The translations under genes and the position numbers were made by a program. From Desulfitobacterium_A nosdiversum (GTDB taxonomy: Bacteria; Bacillota; Desulfitobacteriia; Desulfitobacteriales; Desulfitobacteriaceae), in contig NZ_CP172056.1 in NCBI RefSeq assembly GCF_049860565.1, forward strand, positions 4,195,801-4,259,800: 64,000 nt of DNA, in the 5' to 3' direction. Within the stretch, counting starts at the first letter, position 1; every line of letters begins with the position of its first letter. Positions 16,201 through 25,626 of the stretch are shown in pieces. The notes below the pieces were generated by a model. The model was not told the DNA's origin, made no database searches, and saw only the letters and a program-made list of their open reading frames with translations.

Positions 16201-18396
16201 TTAAGCTTTCTCAATCATGACAAAATTATCATGGAAGGCTACACCGTCATTCCCCGTGGCCTGCTTGCCCATATCACTGGGAGTCGCCTTCAAGGTATAG
16301 TTGACATTAAAATTCGATCCCTTATACCAGGACTCATAAGCAACAATAACATCAGGTGAGGTCGTACGGGTCAAATGAGCCTTGAGGGTCAGGGTCCCTA
16401 AATCATTGAAAATCTTGACCTTATCGCCCTCGGAAATTCCGTATTTAGCGGCAAGTACAGGGTGAATCTCAACTTTAGGTTCAGGGTTGGCTGTCATCAT
16501 CCAATCAAGATTCTGGAATTGGGAGTGCAGGGCGTGTTGCGGATGAGGCGTCATGAAACGGATAGGATACTTTTCTGGAGTCTTCATATCTTCTACCCAA
16601 ATAGGCAAGGCGGGCAGCCCATTCTTTTGGGCTAATTCACTGTGAATCTCAATCTTTTTTGAAGGTGTACGGAACTTGCCGTCAGACCAAGAAGCAGCCG
16701 GCATTTTGGCTTTGCGAGGAGCATTGATCAATTCTTTATAATCACTGATTCCGAGGAAGCTGTACATTGCCGGATTGAATTCCTTAGCTAACCACTCTTC
16801 CGGACTTCCCGCAGTCGGGAAAGTACAGGAACCGGGTTCAAGTGCATTCATTTTTTGAGAAAGCAGCATGGCGATCTCAACATCACTTTTTGACTCATAC
16901 ATCGGATCGATGGCCCGTTGATTGATTCCTACCCAGTAGTGCCAATAACTGGCCATAACATCCCAGTCTTCAAAATGCGTTGTTGCAGGAAGAACGATAT
17001 CCGATAATTCGACCGTCTTATTGAAGAAAGAATCGACAGTCACAACAAACTCCATTTCGGAAAACATCTTTTCAATAGCATGGGTATCCGGATCTTGAGA
17101 ACCTGGGTTGCGGCAGGCCAGCCAGAGCATTTTTACGGGCGGATCATTTTGGGCAAGAACATCATGAGCGAAGTTGTTCATGTTAATGTTGCGGTCGCCC
17201 TCTTTGCCATCCTTGCCGATAAATCCTTTGGAACCCTTAGGCGCCGGATTAGTCATTGCATTATAGGCAAACCCCCAGGTTTCAAGATGGCCGTAATTTA
17301 CTCCTCCTCCGGATTTGCCCACATTTCCAGTCATGACCCCAAGCGCATCAATGATCCGAACGTTTTGCCCGCCATTGATATGCCGCTGCATGCCATATCC
17401 CACCCACATCGAGGCCGGCTTTGTCGTTGCATACTCGCGGGCGATTTCCATAATAATCTCTTTGGGAATTCCCGTTTTTTCACTCGCCCAGTCAAGCGTA
17501 ATATTCTTTTTAAGGTAGTCCACCCATTCATCAAAACCTACACTATTAGCTCGGGCATAATCCCAATCCACCCAATTGTTATCGAGAATATAACGAGCCA
17601 TGCCTAAGGCTAACGCACCGTCTGTGCTCGATTTAATTTGCAGATAGAGATCGGCTTTGGAGGCTGTAGACGTTAAGATGGGATCAATCACAACAAGTTT
17701 GGCCCCGTTTTCTCTGGCCTTATTGATGAACGGGAAACTGTGAATTGAGGTCCACGCTGCATTTTGCCCCCATAAAATCAGATATTTGGCATTCACCATA
17801 TCCTCCGGATCATTACTGTAAAGCGTTCCAAAATCGTAGGTCTGAGCGTCGATTCCTGCGGGCCAGCAAGGAGTTCCGAGGGCACGCGTGGTATAACCCA
17901 GACTGGACATCATCCCTTCAATCCCATAGTGCGTAATTCCAAAGTTCCCCGAATATTTGTCCAAGCAAATAGGAAGCGTTGAGCCGTAACGCTTTTTAAG
18001 ATCAAGGATCTTTTTCGCAATCGTATCCATGGCCTCGTCCCAGCTGATGCGCGTCCAATTTCCTGAACCGCGGGGGGTTTGTTTCATCGGATATTTGACG
18101 CGGTCAGGGCTGTAAACCCGGCGAGTGTAGGTATACCCTTTGAGGCAGAGCTTTCCGTTGGTATACGTTTGTTTAGGATCGCCCTCTACCTTTTTCATAA
18201 TCCCATCTTGGACATAGGAAATTTGGGCACAGGTGTCGTAACAGTTGCGCGGGCATACGTTACGAAACGTTTTGACTTCTCCAGGAGCTTTGTCCGCTGC
18301 TGCAACAGAAGGTGTTAACAGATTAAAATCAAATAATGCTGCACCTACAGCTGTCGCTGCCGCTCCGCCTAAAAATTGACGACGTGATAATTTCAT
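16201..18396 (-). CDS. Tat-exported molybdopterin oxidoreductase, DmsA-like catalytic subunit
   Basis: The 731-residue catalytic subunit starts with a twin-arginine signal (SRRQFLGG, residues 4-11, then an Ala-rich helix to about 33). Cys48, Cys52, Cys56 and Cys84 form the 4Fe-4S site, and the rest is the bis-molybdopterin fold with the dinucleotide-binding C-terminus (RFMTPHPQHALHSQ). ALGTPCWPAG may present a Cys ligand to Mo; that is inference. With TorD-, DmsB- and DmsC-like partners it makes a membrane reductase facing outward. The substrate (sulfoxide, N-oxide, S-oxyanion or other) is not determinable here. Confidence 0.94.
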   Translation of the reverse strand: MKLSRRQFLGGAAATAVGAALFDFNLLTPSVAAADKAPGEVKTFRNVCPRNCYDTCAQISYVQDGIMKKVEGDPKQTYTNGKLCLKGYTYTRRVYSPDRVKYPMKQTPRGSGNWTRISWDEAMDTIAKKILDLKKRYGSTLPICLDKYSGNFGITHYGIEGMMSSLGYTTRALGTPCWPAGIDAQTYDFGTLYSNDPEDMVNAKYLILWGQNAAWTSIHSFPFINKARENGAKLVVIDPILTSTASKADLYLQIKSSTDGALALGMARYILDNNWVDWDYARANSVGFDEWVDYLKKNITLDWASEKTGIPKEIIMEIAREYATTKPASMWVGYGMQRHINGGQNVRIIDALGVMTGNVGKSGGGVNYGHLETWGFAYNAMTNPAPKGSKGFIGKDGKEGDRNINMNNFAHDVLAQNDPPVKMLWLACRNPGSQDPDTHAIEKMFSEMEFVVTVDSFFNKTVELSDIVLPATTHFEDWDVMASYWHYWVGINQRAIDPMYESKSDVEIAMLLSQKMNALEPGSCTFPTAGSPEEWLAKEFNPAMYSFLGISDYKELINAPRKAKMPAASWSDGKFRTPSKKIEIHSELAQKNGLPALPIWVEDMKTPEKYPIRFMTPHPQHALHSQFQNLDWMMTANPEPKVEIHPVLAAKYGISEGDKVKIFNDLGTLTLKAHLTRTTSPDVIVAYESWYKGSNFNVNYTLKATPSDMGKQATGNDGVAFHDNFVMIEKA

Positions 18397-18407
18397 AATA
18401 TACCTCC

Positions 18408-19058
18408 TTACAATTTAAAATTGAGCTGGTTTACGGATAGAAGCGCTCTGCTGACCGCGAGAAAAACCGGATGCGTCGCCGCTTGATTGATTGCTTGAGC
18501 AAAAAGTTTCCACCAAAGACGAGTGTGTTTATTGCAGAACTCCTCGTAAAGATCAAGGTAATAGGATGATTGCGCCAATTTATCGTGCTGCATCGCCCTC
18601 ATTGCTCTTGAAAGAAGATAAGCCATAAATTCGAGCTCCGTACCGATAAAGTCATCGGGTTCATGCCCCTGTCCTGATGATGCCAATTGTTCACGGTTAT
18701 ACATTTTTCGTACAGCTAAGGTTTGTTCTTGCATGACCAATCGATCAGGAGAAAGATAAACTGATTCATAAGGAGGAGCTTTTGGGGAAGCGGGACCTAC
18801 GAATAGACGATTAAATTCATATTTCATGGACTCAAACTCACTGAAATCGTACTTTGTAAACCTGGCTATATTTTGTCCATCGACTAACAGATGATTTAGC
18901 TCATGTGTTTCAGCAAAGGATGAAATGGCATGTGATAAAGGATCTAACGTTTGTGCGAGCTCCTCTCCCCCTTTTGCAAAAAATTGACTTAACCCTAAAA
19001 GAAAACCGATTGTACTCCTCAGTTGTTCGAGCGATTTTAATTCGGCACTTTGTCCCAT
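18408..19058 (-). CDS. TorD/DmsD-type molybdoenzyme chaperone
   Basis: This 216-residue all-helical protein matches the TorD family, which binds the Tat signal of the catalytic subunit and holds it for cofactor insertion. The YESVYLSPDRLVMQEQT stretch and the EPDDFIGTELEFMAYLL motif (around residue 135) are family signatures. ATG 19058 is chosen because AAAGGAGGTG precedes it; an upstream ATG at 19100 lacks a site. It is first in the torD-dmsA-dmsB-dmsC-like operon, 11 bp before the catalytic gene. Confidence 0.92.
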   Translation of the reverse strand: MGQSAELKSLEQLRSTIGFLLGLSQFFAKGGEELAQTLDPLSHAISSFAETHELNHLLVDGQNIARFTKYDFSEFESMKYEFNRLFVGPASPKAPPYESVYLSPDRLVMQEQTLAVRKMYNREQLASSGQGHEPDDFIGTELEFMAYLLSRAMRAMQHDKLAQSSYYLDLYEEFCNKHTRLWWKLFAQAINQAATHPVFLAVSRALLSVNQLNFKL

Positions 19059-19184
19059 GACAACACCTCCTTTTGATTTTGTACTATAAATCACTTTCAT
19101 GCGTATAACTAATTCGGTTTTTCAGGATTTCCTCCTTTGTAGAGATAAATGAAAAAAAACGGCTTCTTTTGAAAGAAAATACAA

Positions 19185-19343
19185 AACCCCTCAATCCAAC
19201 GACTAAGAGGTTCACTTTTGGAGTAAAAAAATAATAATCGCGCCCAAATAGCAGGATTTTAGCAGATTCTCAACATGCTCAATCGCAATATTTTGACACA
19301 AAAACAGCCGATTTCTAGCATCGCTAAAATCGGCTGTTTTTTA
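19185..19343. repeat. Dispersed structured repeat, copy A (ends in terminator hairpin)
   Basis: The element opens with the hairpin AACCCCTCAATCC/GACTAAGAGGTT (19185-19212), continues through TTTTGGAGT and a TAGCA/TTTTAGCAGA segment, and closes with a 14-bp hairpin AAAACAGCCGATTT/AAATCGGCTGTTTT (19301-19340) and T-run. Related copies lie at 28144, 30664 and 32655. It fills the 417-bp gap between kdpE and torD; the end hairpin may also terminate kdp transcripts. No gene was seen in the gap. Confidence 0.75.
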
Positions 19344-19475
19344 AAGAAAACTATTGGTATTTAAGCTACTAGAAGCTGGCTCTCAAAAAAGTTTGTAGCG
19401 CAATATAAGAATAATACGCAGCATTATAGAAACTGCATTTTAGATTTCCGGAGCCACCCTTAATCATACAATCAC

Positions 19476-20159
19476 TCATACTAACCTATATCCTACTCCC
19501 GGTTCATTAATTATGTGAATAGGTTCTGAAGGATCTTGTTCTAGCTTTTTCCTTAATTGCCCAATATATATCCTTAAATAATGGCTATTAGAATCTGCAT
19601 AAGGTCCCCAAATCGTGTTAAGCAGCTGATGATGTGTCACTATTTTTCCTTTATTTTGGGCTAACAAGGTTAGTAATTGATACTCTATTGGTGTTAATTT
19701 AACCTGATTTCCATCAACTCTTACTTCCCGATTCCCTGGATCAATTGTTATATTCCCAAATCGCAAAATCTCCTCATCATATGCATCGTTGCGATGCCTT
19801 AGAGCGTTACGAATTCGCGCAATAAGTTCTCCCATTCCAAATGGCTTGGTCACATAATCGTCTGCTCCTAAATCAAAAGCTAATATTTTATCGTTTTCAT
19901 GTTCACGAGCAGTAAGCACTATAACTGGAATTTTTGTAGATTTTCTTAACGTCGTTAGAACATCAATTCCATCTGAATCAGGAAGTCCTAAATCCAAAAT
20001 AATTAAATCGGGGTTAAATTGTGCAATCATGCTGAGACCATCTTGCGCATTACTTGCCTCATTGAGCTCGTACCCATGTACAGACAACGAAACCTTTAAA
20101 AGTCGCTGAATTTGAGGCTCGTCATCAATAACAAGAATTCGTTTACCCTTCTCATTCAT
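19476..20159 (-). CDS. kdpE: Response regulator KdpE
   Basis: The 227-residue OmpR-type regulator has a receiver domain (VIDDEPQIQ acidic pocket, phospho-acceptor Asp in LIILDLGLPDSDG near residue 55, and conserved VTKPF Lys) and a winged-helix DNA-binding domain (residues 130-227, ending in GVGYRLV). It starts one base after the kdpD stop, so the two are coupled. It should activate the kdpFABC promoter when phosphorylated by KdpD under potassium limitation. Confidence 0.96.
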   Translation of the reverse strand: MNEKGKRILVIDDEPQIQRLLKVSLSVHGYELNEASNAQDGLSMIAQFNPDLIILDLGLPDSDGIDVLTTLRKSTKIPVIVLTAREHENDKILAFDLGADDYVTKPFGMGELIARIRNALRHRNDAYDEEILRFGNITIDPGNREVRVDGNQVKLTPIEYQLLTLLAQNKGKIVTHHQLLNTIWGPYADSNSHYLRIYIGQLRKKLEQDPSEPIHIINEPGVGYRLV

Positions 20160-20160
20160 G

Positions 20161-22863
20161 TTAATCTCCCATTTCTGCAGGTATACCTGTAGGTTTTTCA
20201 GCTAATGGTATTGTAAAAGAAATGGTAACCCCTTCACTTACACTGCTATTTTCAGCATGAATTGTTCCGCCGTGAAGTTCGACGATTCCTTTTGAAATCG
20301 CCAGTCCTAGTCCTGTACCGCTAATCTGTCGAGGTGAACGAACTCGGTAAAATTTATCAAAAATATGTTCTAAATCTTCTGTTGGGATCTGTGTCCCCCA
20401 GTCACGAACTGAAACCTCGACTTGCTTTTCGTTATTCCTAACGGTAATAAGAACTTGGCTATCCGGCTTTGAATATTTTATGGCATTATCCAATAAATTA
20501 ATAAGAACTTGCTTAATCAATATAAAGTCTACGTTAACCAACAAATGTTTCTTCGAACTTTTGCAAACTATATCTCTTTTATCGAAAAAGCCGTCGTCAA
20601 AATGTTTAATGGCTTTTTTAACAATTTCATCAAGTTCACACCATTCCTTGTTTAACTTAAGCATATCACTTTCCAAGCGGGCCATATCGAGTAAATTATT
20701 GACTAACCGGTTCATTCGCATAGCGCCAATTTTAATTGTTTGGAGCAATTCTTTTCTTGAGGTTTCATCGAAGAGTTGATCATCTTCTAAAAGACTTGTT
20801 ACAGCCCCGATCATTGTTGCCAGCGGAGTTCTTAAATCATGAGATATAGAGTTAAGCAGTGCCGTCCGCAGTTTTTCTGACTCGTTTAAGAGCTGGGCCT
20901 CTCGCGCCGTTTCAACCAACGATATTCTGGTTATAGCCAACGCTGTTAAACTGGCAAAAGCATCGACTAAACGCCTTTTTTCAGGCAGCAGATACCTCTC
21001 TGTACTTTTTAACTGTACACCTAATACGCCGCAAATACCCTGTTCCGAAACTAACGGTAAATAAAATCCTTCAGCCCCTCCCAATGTATCTGTACCTTTT
21101 CCTGCACTTTGATTATTTTCAAAAACCCATGTTGCAACAGCTCTTTCATTTTCTTCAAAAATAACTTCGGAGTTTGAGCAAGCGCGCAAAGCTAACTGCC
21201 CTTTTTTTTCGGGAACTAAGATTACAACCTGACCTTTAATTATATCAGAAACTTTTTTAACAACGCTTTCCAGCACAGTATCCAAATCTGAGACAGCAGT
21301 AATTTCACGGCTTAAGGAATAAAGGGATGCTGTTTGTGATTCACGTTTACGAGAATTAATAAGTTGTATTCTTAACCGAGTTGATAGATTACCCAGATAA
21401 AGCCCAACCAGTATAAACATAGTAAAACTAATGAGATACCTTAAATCCGCCACGGTAAAGGTTAGAACAGGCGGAACTGTAAAAAAATCATAGGCAATAA
21501 TAGCTAATAAAGATGTAATTACACCTGCTCTTTTACCGTAACGCCCGGCACTTAAAAGCACTGGAAGCAAATAAAGCATCGCGATATTCACAAGACCTAA
21601 ATCAGACCGCCACTCCCATGCAATAAGTGTAATCATTGCAAGTAAAGCAAAAGTTGTAATATAAAGAATAACCATATTTGCATTCGCTTTTCCAACTGGA
21701 ATTTTCTTCGATTCAATACCTTGTTTAGTTTTTTGAATATTTCCCGGAATAACATGAACACTTATATTTTGGCTTTGTCTAAGTACCCTTTCAACAATCG
21801 ATCCTGAAAAACGTTCCCGAAGGCTAAGCTTGCCGGATTTACCGATGATGATCTGGGTTACATTCCGTTTCTGTGCAACCTCAAGAAGCTCCTCAACGAT
21901 ATCATTTCCACTTAATGATATAATCTCCCCATCTAATTCTTCGGCTAAATGCAAGCTTTTTGTAAGCTGATCTTTTTGTTTTTCAGTTTTTAGCAAATTC
22001 GAAGGGGTTTCAATGTACACAACAAGAAGTTCGGCTTTCATTCCTTCGGCTATACGTTTACCCATTCGAATCAGCTGCTCCCCAAAGGGGCTGGCACTGA
22101 TGCAAACCATCACGCGCTCGCTCGCCGGCCATGGACCTGCAATGCCGTGTACCCGCATATAGGATTCCATCTGCCGGTCGACCCTCTGTGCAGCAAAACG
22201 CATGGATAATTCTCTTAAGGCATTAATATTCCCAAGCCTGAAGAACTTGTCTAACGCATGTTTGGCTTGATTGGGAACATAGATCTTTCCTTCTTCCAGA
22301 CGCTGAATAAGCGCCTCTGTTGGAATATCGATAAGCTGGATTCTGGCATTTTCTATAAAAGCATCGGGAATCGTTTCGCGTACCCTAACACCTGTTATCT
22401 TCGCAACGATATCATTAAAACTTTCAATATGCTGGATATTGACTGTTGTATAAACGTTAATACCAGCAGCTAAGATTTCTTCAACATCCTGATAACGTTT
22501 GAGATGGCGTGAACCGGGCACGTTCGTATGAGCAAGTTCATCAACTAAAACAATTTCTGGATGTCTCACTAATATTTCATCGAGGTCCATCTCTTTTAAG
22601 ATCCTGCCGTGATATTCGGTGTCTTTGGGGTCAACCTTCGGAATTCCCTCTAATAAAGCCATTGTTTCGGGTCGGACATGCGGTTCAACCCACCCTGCTA
22701 AAAGGTTAATTCCCTCGGAAAGTCTTTCCCTAGCGGTTTCAAGCATAGCATACGTTTTTCCGACACCTGCAGCTGCGCCTAAGAATACTGTGAGTTTGCC
22801 CTTAGCCTCATCCTGGATATCCGCTAAAAGTTCATCCGGATTAGCACGTCTTTCTTCGTTCAT
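20161..22863 (-). CDS. kdpD: Potassium-sensing histidine kinase KdpD
   Basis: This 900-residue kinase has the full KdpD architecture: N-terminal KdpD domain with Walker A GAAAGVGKT (29-37) and DELAHTN, a universal-stress-protein domain (about 245-370), four clustered membrane helices (about 395-500), a GAF domain, then HisKA (SISHDLRTPL, phospho-acceptor His near residue 670) and HATPase_c (GTGLGLAISKG). It controls KdpE. In many Firmicutes the USP domain binds c-di-AMP; that is family knowledge, not shown here. Located between kdpC and kdpE. Confidence 0.97.
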   Translation of the reverse strand: MNEERRANPDELLADIQDEAKGKLTVFLGAAAGVGKTYAMLETARERLSEGINLLAGWVEPHVRPETMALLEGIPKVDPKDTEYHGRILKEMDLDEILVRHPEIVLVDELAHTNVPGSRHLKRYQDVEEILAAGINVYTTVNIQHIESFNDIVAKITGVRVRETIPDAFIENARIQLIDIPTEALIQRLEEGKIYVPNQAKHALDKFFRLGNINALRELSMRFAAQRVDRQMESYMRVHGIAGPWPASERVMVCISASPFGEQLIRMGKRIAEGMKAELLVVYIETPSNLLKTEKQKDQLTKSLHLAEELDGEIISLSGNDIVEELLEVAQKRNVTQIIIGKSGKLSLRERFSGSIVERVLRQSQNISVHVIPGNIQKTKQGIESKKIPVGKANANMVILYITTFALLAMITLIAWEWRSDLGLVNIAMLYLLPVLLSAGRYGKRAGVITSLLAIIAYDFFTVPPVLTFTVADLRYLISFTMFILVGLYLGNLSTRLRIQLINSRKRESQTASLYSLSREITAVSDLDTVLESVVKKVSDIIKGQVVILVPEKKGQLALRACSNSEVIFEENERAVATWVFENNQSAGKGTDTLGGAEGFYLPLVSEQGICGVLGVQLKSTERYLLPEKRRLVDAFASLTALAITRISLVETAREAQLLNESEKLRTALLNSISHDLRTPLATMIGAVTSLLEDDQLFDETSRKELLQTIKIGAMRMNRLVNNLLDMARLESDMLKLNKEWCELDEIVKKAIKHFDDGFFDKRDIVCKSSKKHLLVNVDFILIKQVLINLLDNAIKYSKPDSQVLITVRNNEKQVEVSVRDWGTQIPTEDLEHIFDKFYRVRSPRQISGTGLGLAISKGIVELHGGTIHAENSSVSEGVTISFTIPLAEKPTGIPAEMGD

Positions 22864-22890
22864 TTCATTCTCTCCTTAAACAAAGCAAAA

Positions 22891-22923
22891 GCAAGCAGAT
22901 GAATGACATTCTCCGTCTGCTTG
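22891..22923 (-). promoter_or_regulatory. Hairpin in the kdpC-kdpD gap, possible attenuator
   Basis: CAAGCAGA (22892-22899) pairs with TCTGCTTG (22916-22923) and is followed on the minus strand by CTTTTGCTTTG. Sitting between the transport genes and the sensor genes, it may lower kdpDE expression relative to kdpFABC. No full T-run, so termination would be partial. Confidence 0.5.
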
Positions 22924-22933
22924 ACTTTAGAAA

Positions 22934-23512
22934 CTATTTTGTTAAGCTATCGAGATCAAGGTTCAGTCGTAAGACATTAACTCTAGGCTCGCCCAATATT
23001 CCAAATTGCTGTGTTGTTGTATCCTGCTGTATAAGACTTCTAACCTTTTCAACAGGCAGATTTCTCATTTTAGCTATCCTCGGAAGCTGAAGCATGGCAG
23101 CTTCAGGCGTTATATCGGGGTCTAAACCACTACCCGAAGCAGTAACCAAATCCGATGGAACCTCTTGGTCTTTATTGAGCCCATTTTGTTTACGTATATT
23201 ATCGGCACGCTCAGCTATACTCTTTAATAAATCTTGATTGGTTGGGCCCAAATTAGAACCTCCCGACGCTGCTGCATTATAACCCTCTTGTCCTGCGGCT
23301 GAAGGCCGAGACTGGAAGTACCGAGGATCATTAAAGTTCTGCCCAATTAATTGAGAACCTACGGCTTGACCATCCTTATAAATCAAAGACCCATTCGCTT
23401 GGGCAGGGAAGATCAGCTGTGCTAAACCCGTTACGACTAAGGGATAAGCTAATCCCGTTAACAATGTCATCACAACAAACATTAGGATTCCTCTGGTCCA
23501 ATGCTTAAGCAT
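22934..23512 (-). CDS. kdpC: K+-transporting ATPase subunit KdpC
   Basis: The 192-residue protein has one N-terminal membrane helix (residues 10-30) and an extracytoplasmic domain with family motifs FNDPRYFQSRPSAAG, GGSNLGPTN and SGLDPDITPEAA. KdpC stabilises the KdpA-KdpB complex and is thought to aid potassium or ATP affinity. The gene lies 28 bp after kdpB in the order F-A-B-C-D-E. The length matches the family. Confidence 0.97.
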   Translation of the reverse strand: MLKHWTRGILMFVVMTLLTGLAYPLVVTGLAQLIFPAQANGSLIYKDGQAVGSQLIGQNFNDPRYFQSRPSAAGQEGYNAAASGGSNLGPTNQDLLKSIAERADNIRKQNGLNKDQEVPSDLVTASGSGLDPDITPEAAMLQLPRIAKMRNLPVEKVRSLIQQDTTTQQFGILGEPRVNVLRLNLDLDSLTK

Positions 23513-23540
23513 TTCATCATTCTTCCTTTCAGTTAATCCC

Positions 23541-25598
23541 TTATGCCCAGCCTAATGCAGAAATAATGAAGTCAATCAGTTTTATTCCGATAAACGGAAC
23601 AATTAATCCGCCTAAACCATAAAACAAGAGATTTTTTCTTAGGATAATATTTGCACCTAGCGGTTGGTACTTCACTCCGCGTAAAGCAAGCGGTACCAAA
23701 GCGACGATAATCAATGCGTTAAAAATAACCGCCGAGAGGATGGCACTTTGCGGAGTAGCCAGGTGCATAATATTTAATATTTTTAATTGCGGATAGGTGG
23801 CAAAGAATAAGGCAGGAATAATAGCAAAGTATTTAGCGACATCATTGGCGATGCTAAACGTCGTTAATGATCCACGCGTCATTAAAAGTTGTTTGCCGAT
23901 CTCTACAACCTCAATAAGTTTTGTCGGGTTGCTATCTAAGTCAACCATATTCCCTGCTTCCTTAGCAGCCTGAGTTCCGCTATTCATAGCAACGCCTACA
24001 TCTGCCTGAGCAAGCGCCGGTGCATCGTTGGTTCCATCGCCCGTCATGGCTACAAGATGACCTTTTTCTTGGTATTCCCTAATGAGCTTAAGCTTTGCTT
24101 CTGGTGTAGCCTCAGCCAAGAAGTCATCCACTCCTGCTTCTGCAGCAATGGCAGCAGCCGTTAACGGGTTATCCCCCGTAATCATGACCGTTTTAATACC
24201 CATTTTACGGAGTTGGGCAAAACGTTCTTTAATACCGCCTTTGACTACATCTTTAAGATAAATTACACCCAATGCCTGAGCTCCCTCAGCGACAACTAAA
24301 GGTGTACCCCCTTTTTTAGCAATATCCTCCACTGCAGCGATTACATCAGGCTGCATGATCCCACCTTGTTCTCGAATATATTTCTCAATCGCATCCGTTG
24401 ACCCTTTACGAATCTCCCGTCCCTCTAGGTTAACCCCGCTCATTCTTGTTTGAGCACTAAACGGTATGAATGTTGCATGCAGACTATTAATATCACGTTC
24501 TCTTAAATTATACTTTTCTTTCGCTAAGATAACGATACTTCGTCCTTCCGGGGTTTCATCTGCAAGAGAGGATATTTGAGCTGCATCTGCCAGTCTTTCA
24601 GGGGCTATTCCTGGTGCGGGAATAAATTCGGCGGCCATCCGATTACCCAAGGTAATGGTACCCGTCTTATCCAGAAGCAGGACATTGACATCTCCGGCAG
24701 CTTCCACTGCCCGCCCAGACATTGCAAGAACATTGCGTTTCAATAAGCGATCCATTCCCGCGATACCAATCGCACTGAGCAATCCGCCAATCGTTGTTGG
24801 GATAAGGCAGACCAACAGTGCAGCAAGTACAGGTACTGCAACAATTGTCCCGGAATATATCGCGTAAGGTTCAAGAGTAGCAACAGCGAGCAGGAAAATA
24901 ATCGTTAACCCTAAAAGCAAAATGGTTAAGGCAATTTCGTTGGGTGTTTTTTGTCTTTTAGCCCCTTCAACTAAATGAATCATCCGGTCCAGGAAGGTTT
25001 CCCCCGGATTCGCTGTTATTTGTACTTTGATCCAGTCGGATAAAACTTTAGTTCCACCAGTAACAGAGCTTCGATCCCCACCCGATTCACGTATTACAGG
25101 TGCTGATTCTCCTGTGACAGCGCTTTCATCAACGGATGCAATTCCTTCAACAACTTCTCCATCACCCGGAATAACATCTCCTGCCTCAACCAAAACAACG
25201 TCCCCTTTGCGCAGGTCCGGTGCAGGAACTTTCACGGTTTTATCCCCATCAAGCTTTTTCGCTAAAGTTTCACTCCTCGTTTTTCTTAAAGCAGAGGCTT
25301 GTGCTTTTCCTCTGCCCTCGGCTACGGCTTCAGCAAAATTAGCAAAGATAACAGTGATCCATAGCCAAATTGCAATTTGAGCATTAAATGACAAGGTCTG
25401 AGCATGAATAAACAAATCTCGCAGTACAAAAAAAGTACTTAATACGGCTACTGTTTCTACGACAAACATAACAGGATTGCGCCACATAATGGATGGGTTT
25501 AGCTTTTTGAACGCATCTTTTATCGCTTCCATGAGCATTGCGGAAGTAAAACTCCCAGGGGAAGCTTTCTTATCTTCGTGGCTAACATTTTCTTGCAT
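23541..25598 (-). CDS. kdpB: K+-transporting P-type ATPase subunit KdpB
   Basis: The 685-residue catalytic subunit hydrolyses ATP to drive potassium uptake through KdpA. It has the actuator motif VTGESAP, phosphorylation motif DKTGT (Asp about residue 310), and the hinge motif TGDGTNDAPALAQADVG, with membrane helices before, between and after these domains. ATG 25598 is used because GGAGGG lies seven bases before it; an upstream TTG at 25613 overlaps that ribosome site. It is 28 bp after kdpA. Confidence 0.97.
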   Translation of the reverse strand: MQENVSHEDKKASPGSFTSAMLMEAIKDAFKKLNPSIMWRNPVMFVVETVAVLSTFFVLRDLFIHAQTLSFNAQIAIWLWITVIFANFAEAVAEGRGKAQASALRKTRSETLAKKLDGDKTVKVPAPDLRKGDVVLVEAGDVIPGDGEVVEGIASVDESAVTGESAPVIRESGGDRSSVTGGTKVLSDWIKVQITANPGETFLDRMIHLVEGAKRQKTPNEIALTILLLGLTIIFLLAVATLEPYAIYSGTIVAVPVLAALLVCLIPTTIGGLLSAIGIAGMDRLLKRNVLAMSGRAVEAAGDVNVLLLDKTGTITLGNRMAAEFIPAPGIAPERLADAAQISSLADETPEGRSIVILAKEKYNLRERDINSLHATFIPFSAQTRMSGVNLEGREIRKGSTDAIEKYIREQGGIMQPDVIAAVEDIAKKGGTPLVVAEGAQALGVIYLKDVVKGGIKERFAQLRKMGIKTVMITGDNPLTAAAIAAEAGVDDFLAEATPEAKLKLIREYQEKGHLVAMTGDGTNDAPALAQADVGVAMNSGTQAAKEAGNMVDLDSNPTKLIEVVEIGKQLLMTRGSLTTFSIANDVAKYFAIIPALFFATYPQLKILNIMHLATPQSAILSAVIFNALIIVALVPLALRGVKYQPLGANIILRKNLLFYGLGGLIVPFIGIKLIDFIISALGWA

Positions 25599-25626
25599 GT
25601 TATTGCCCTCCAAATTACTAACAAAA

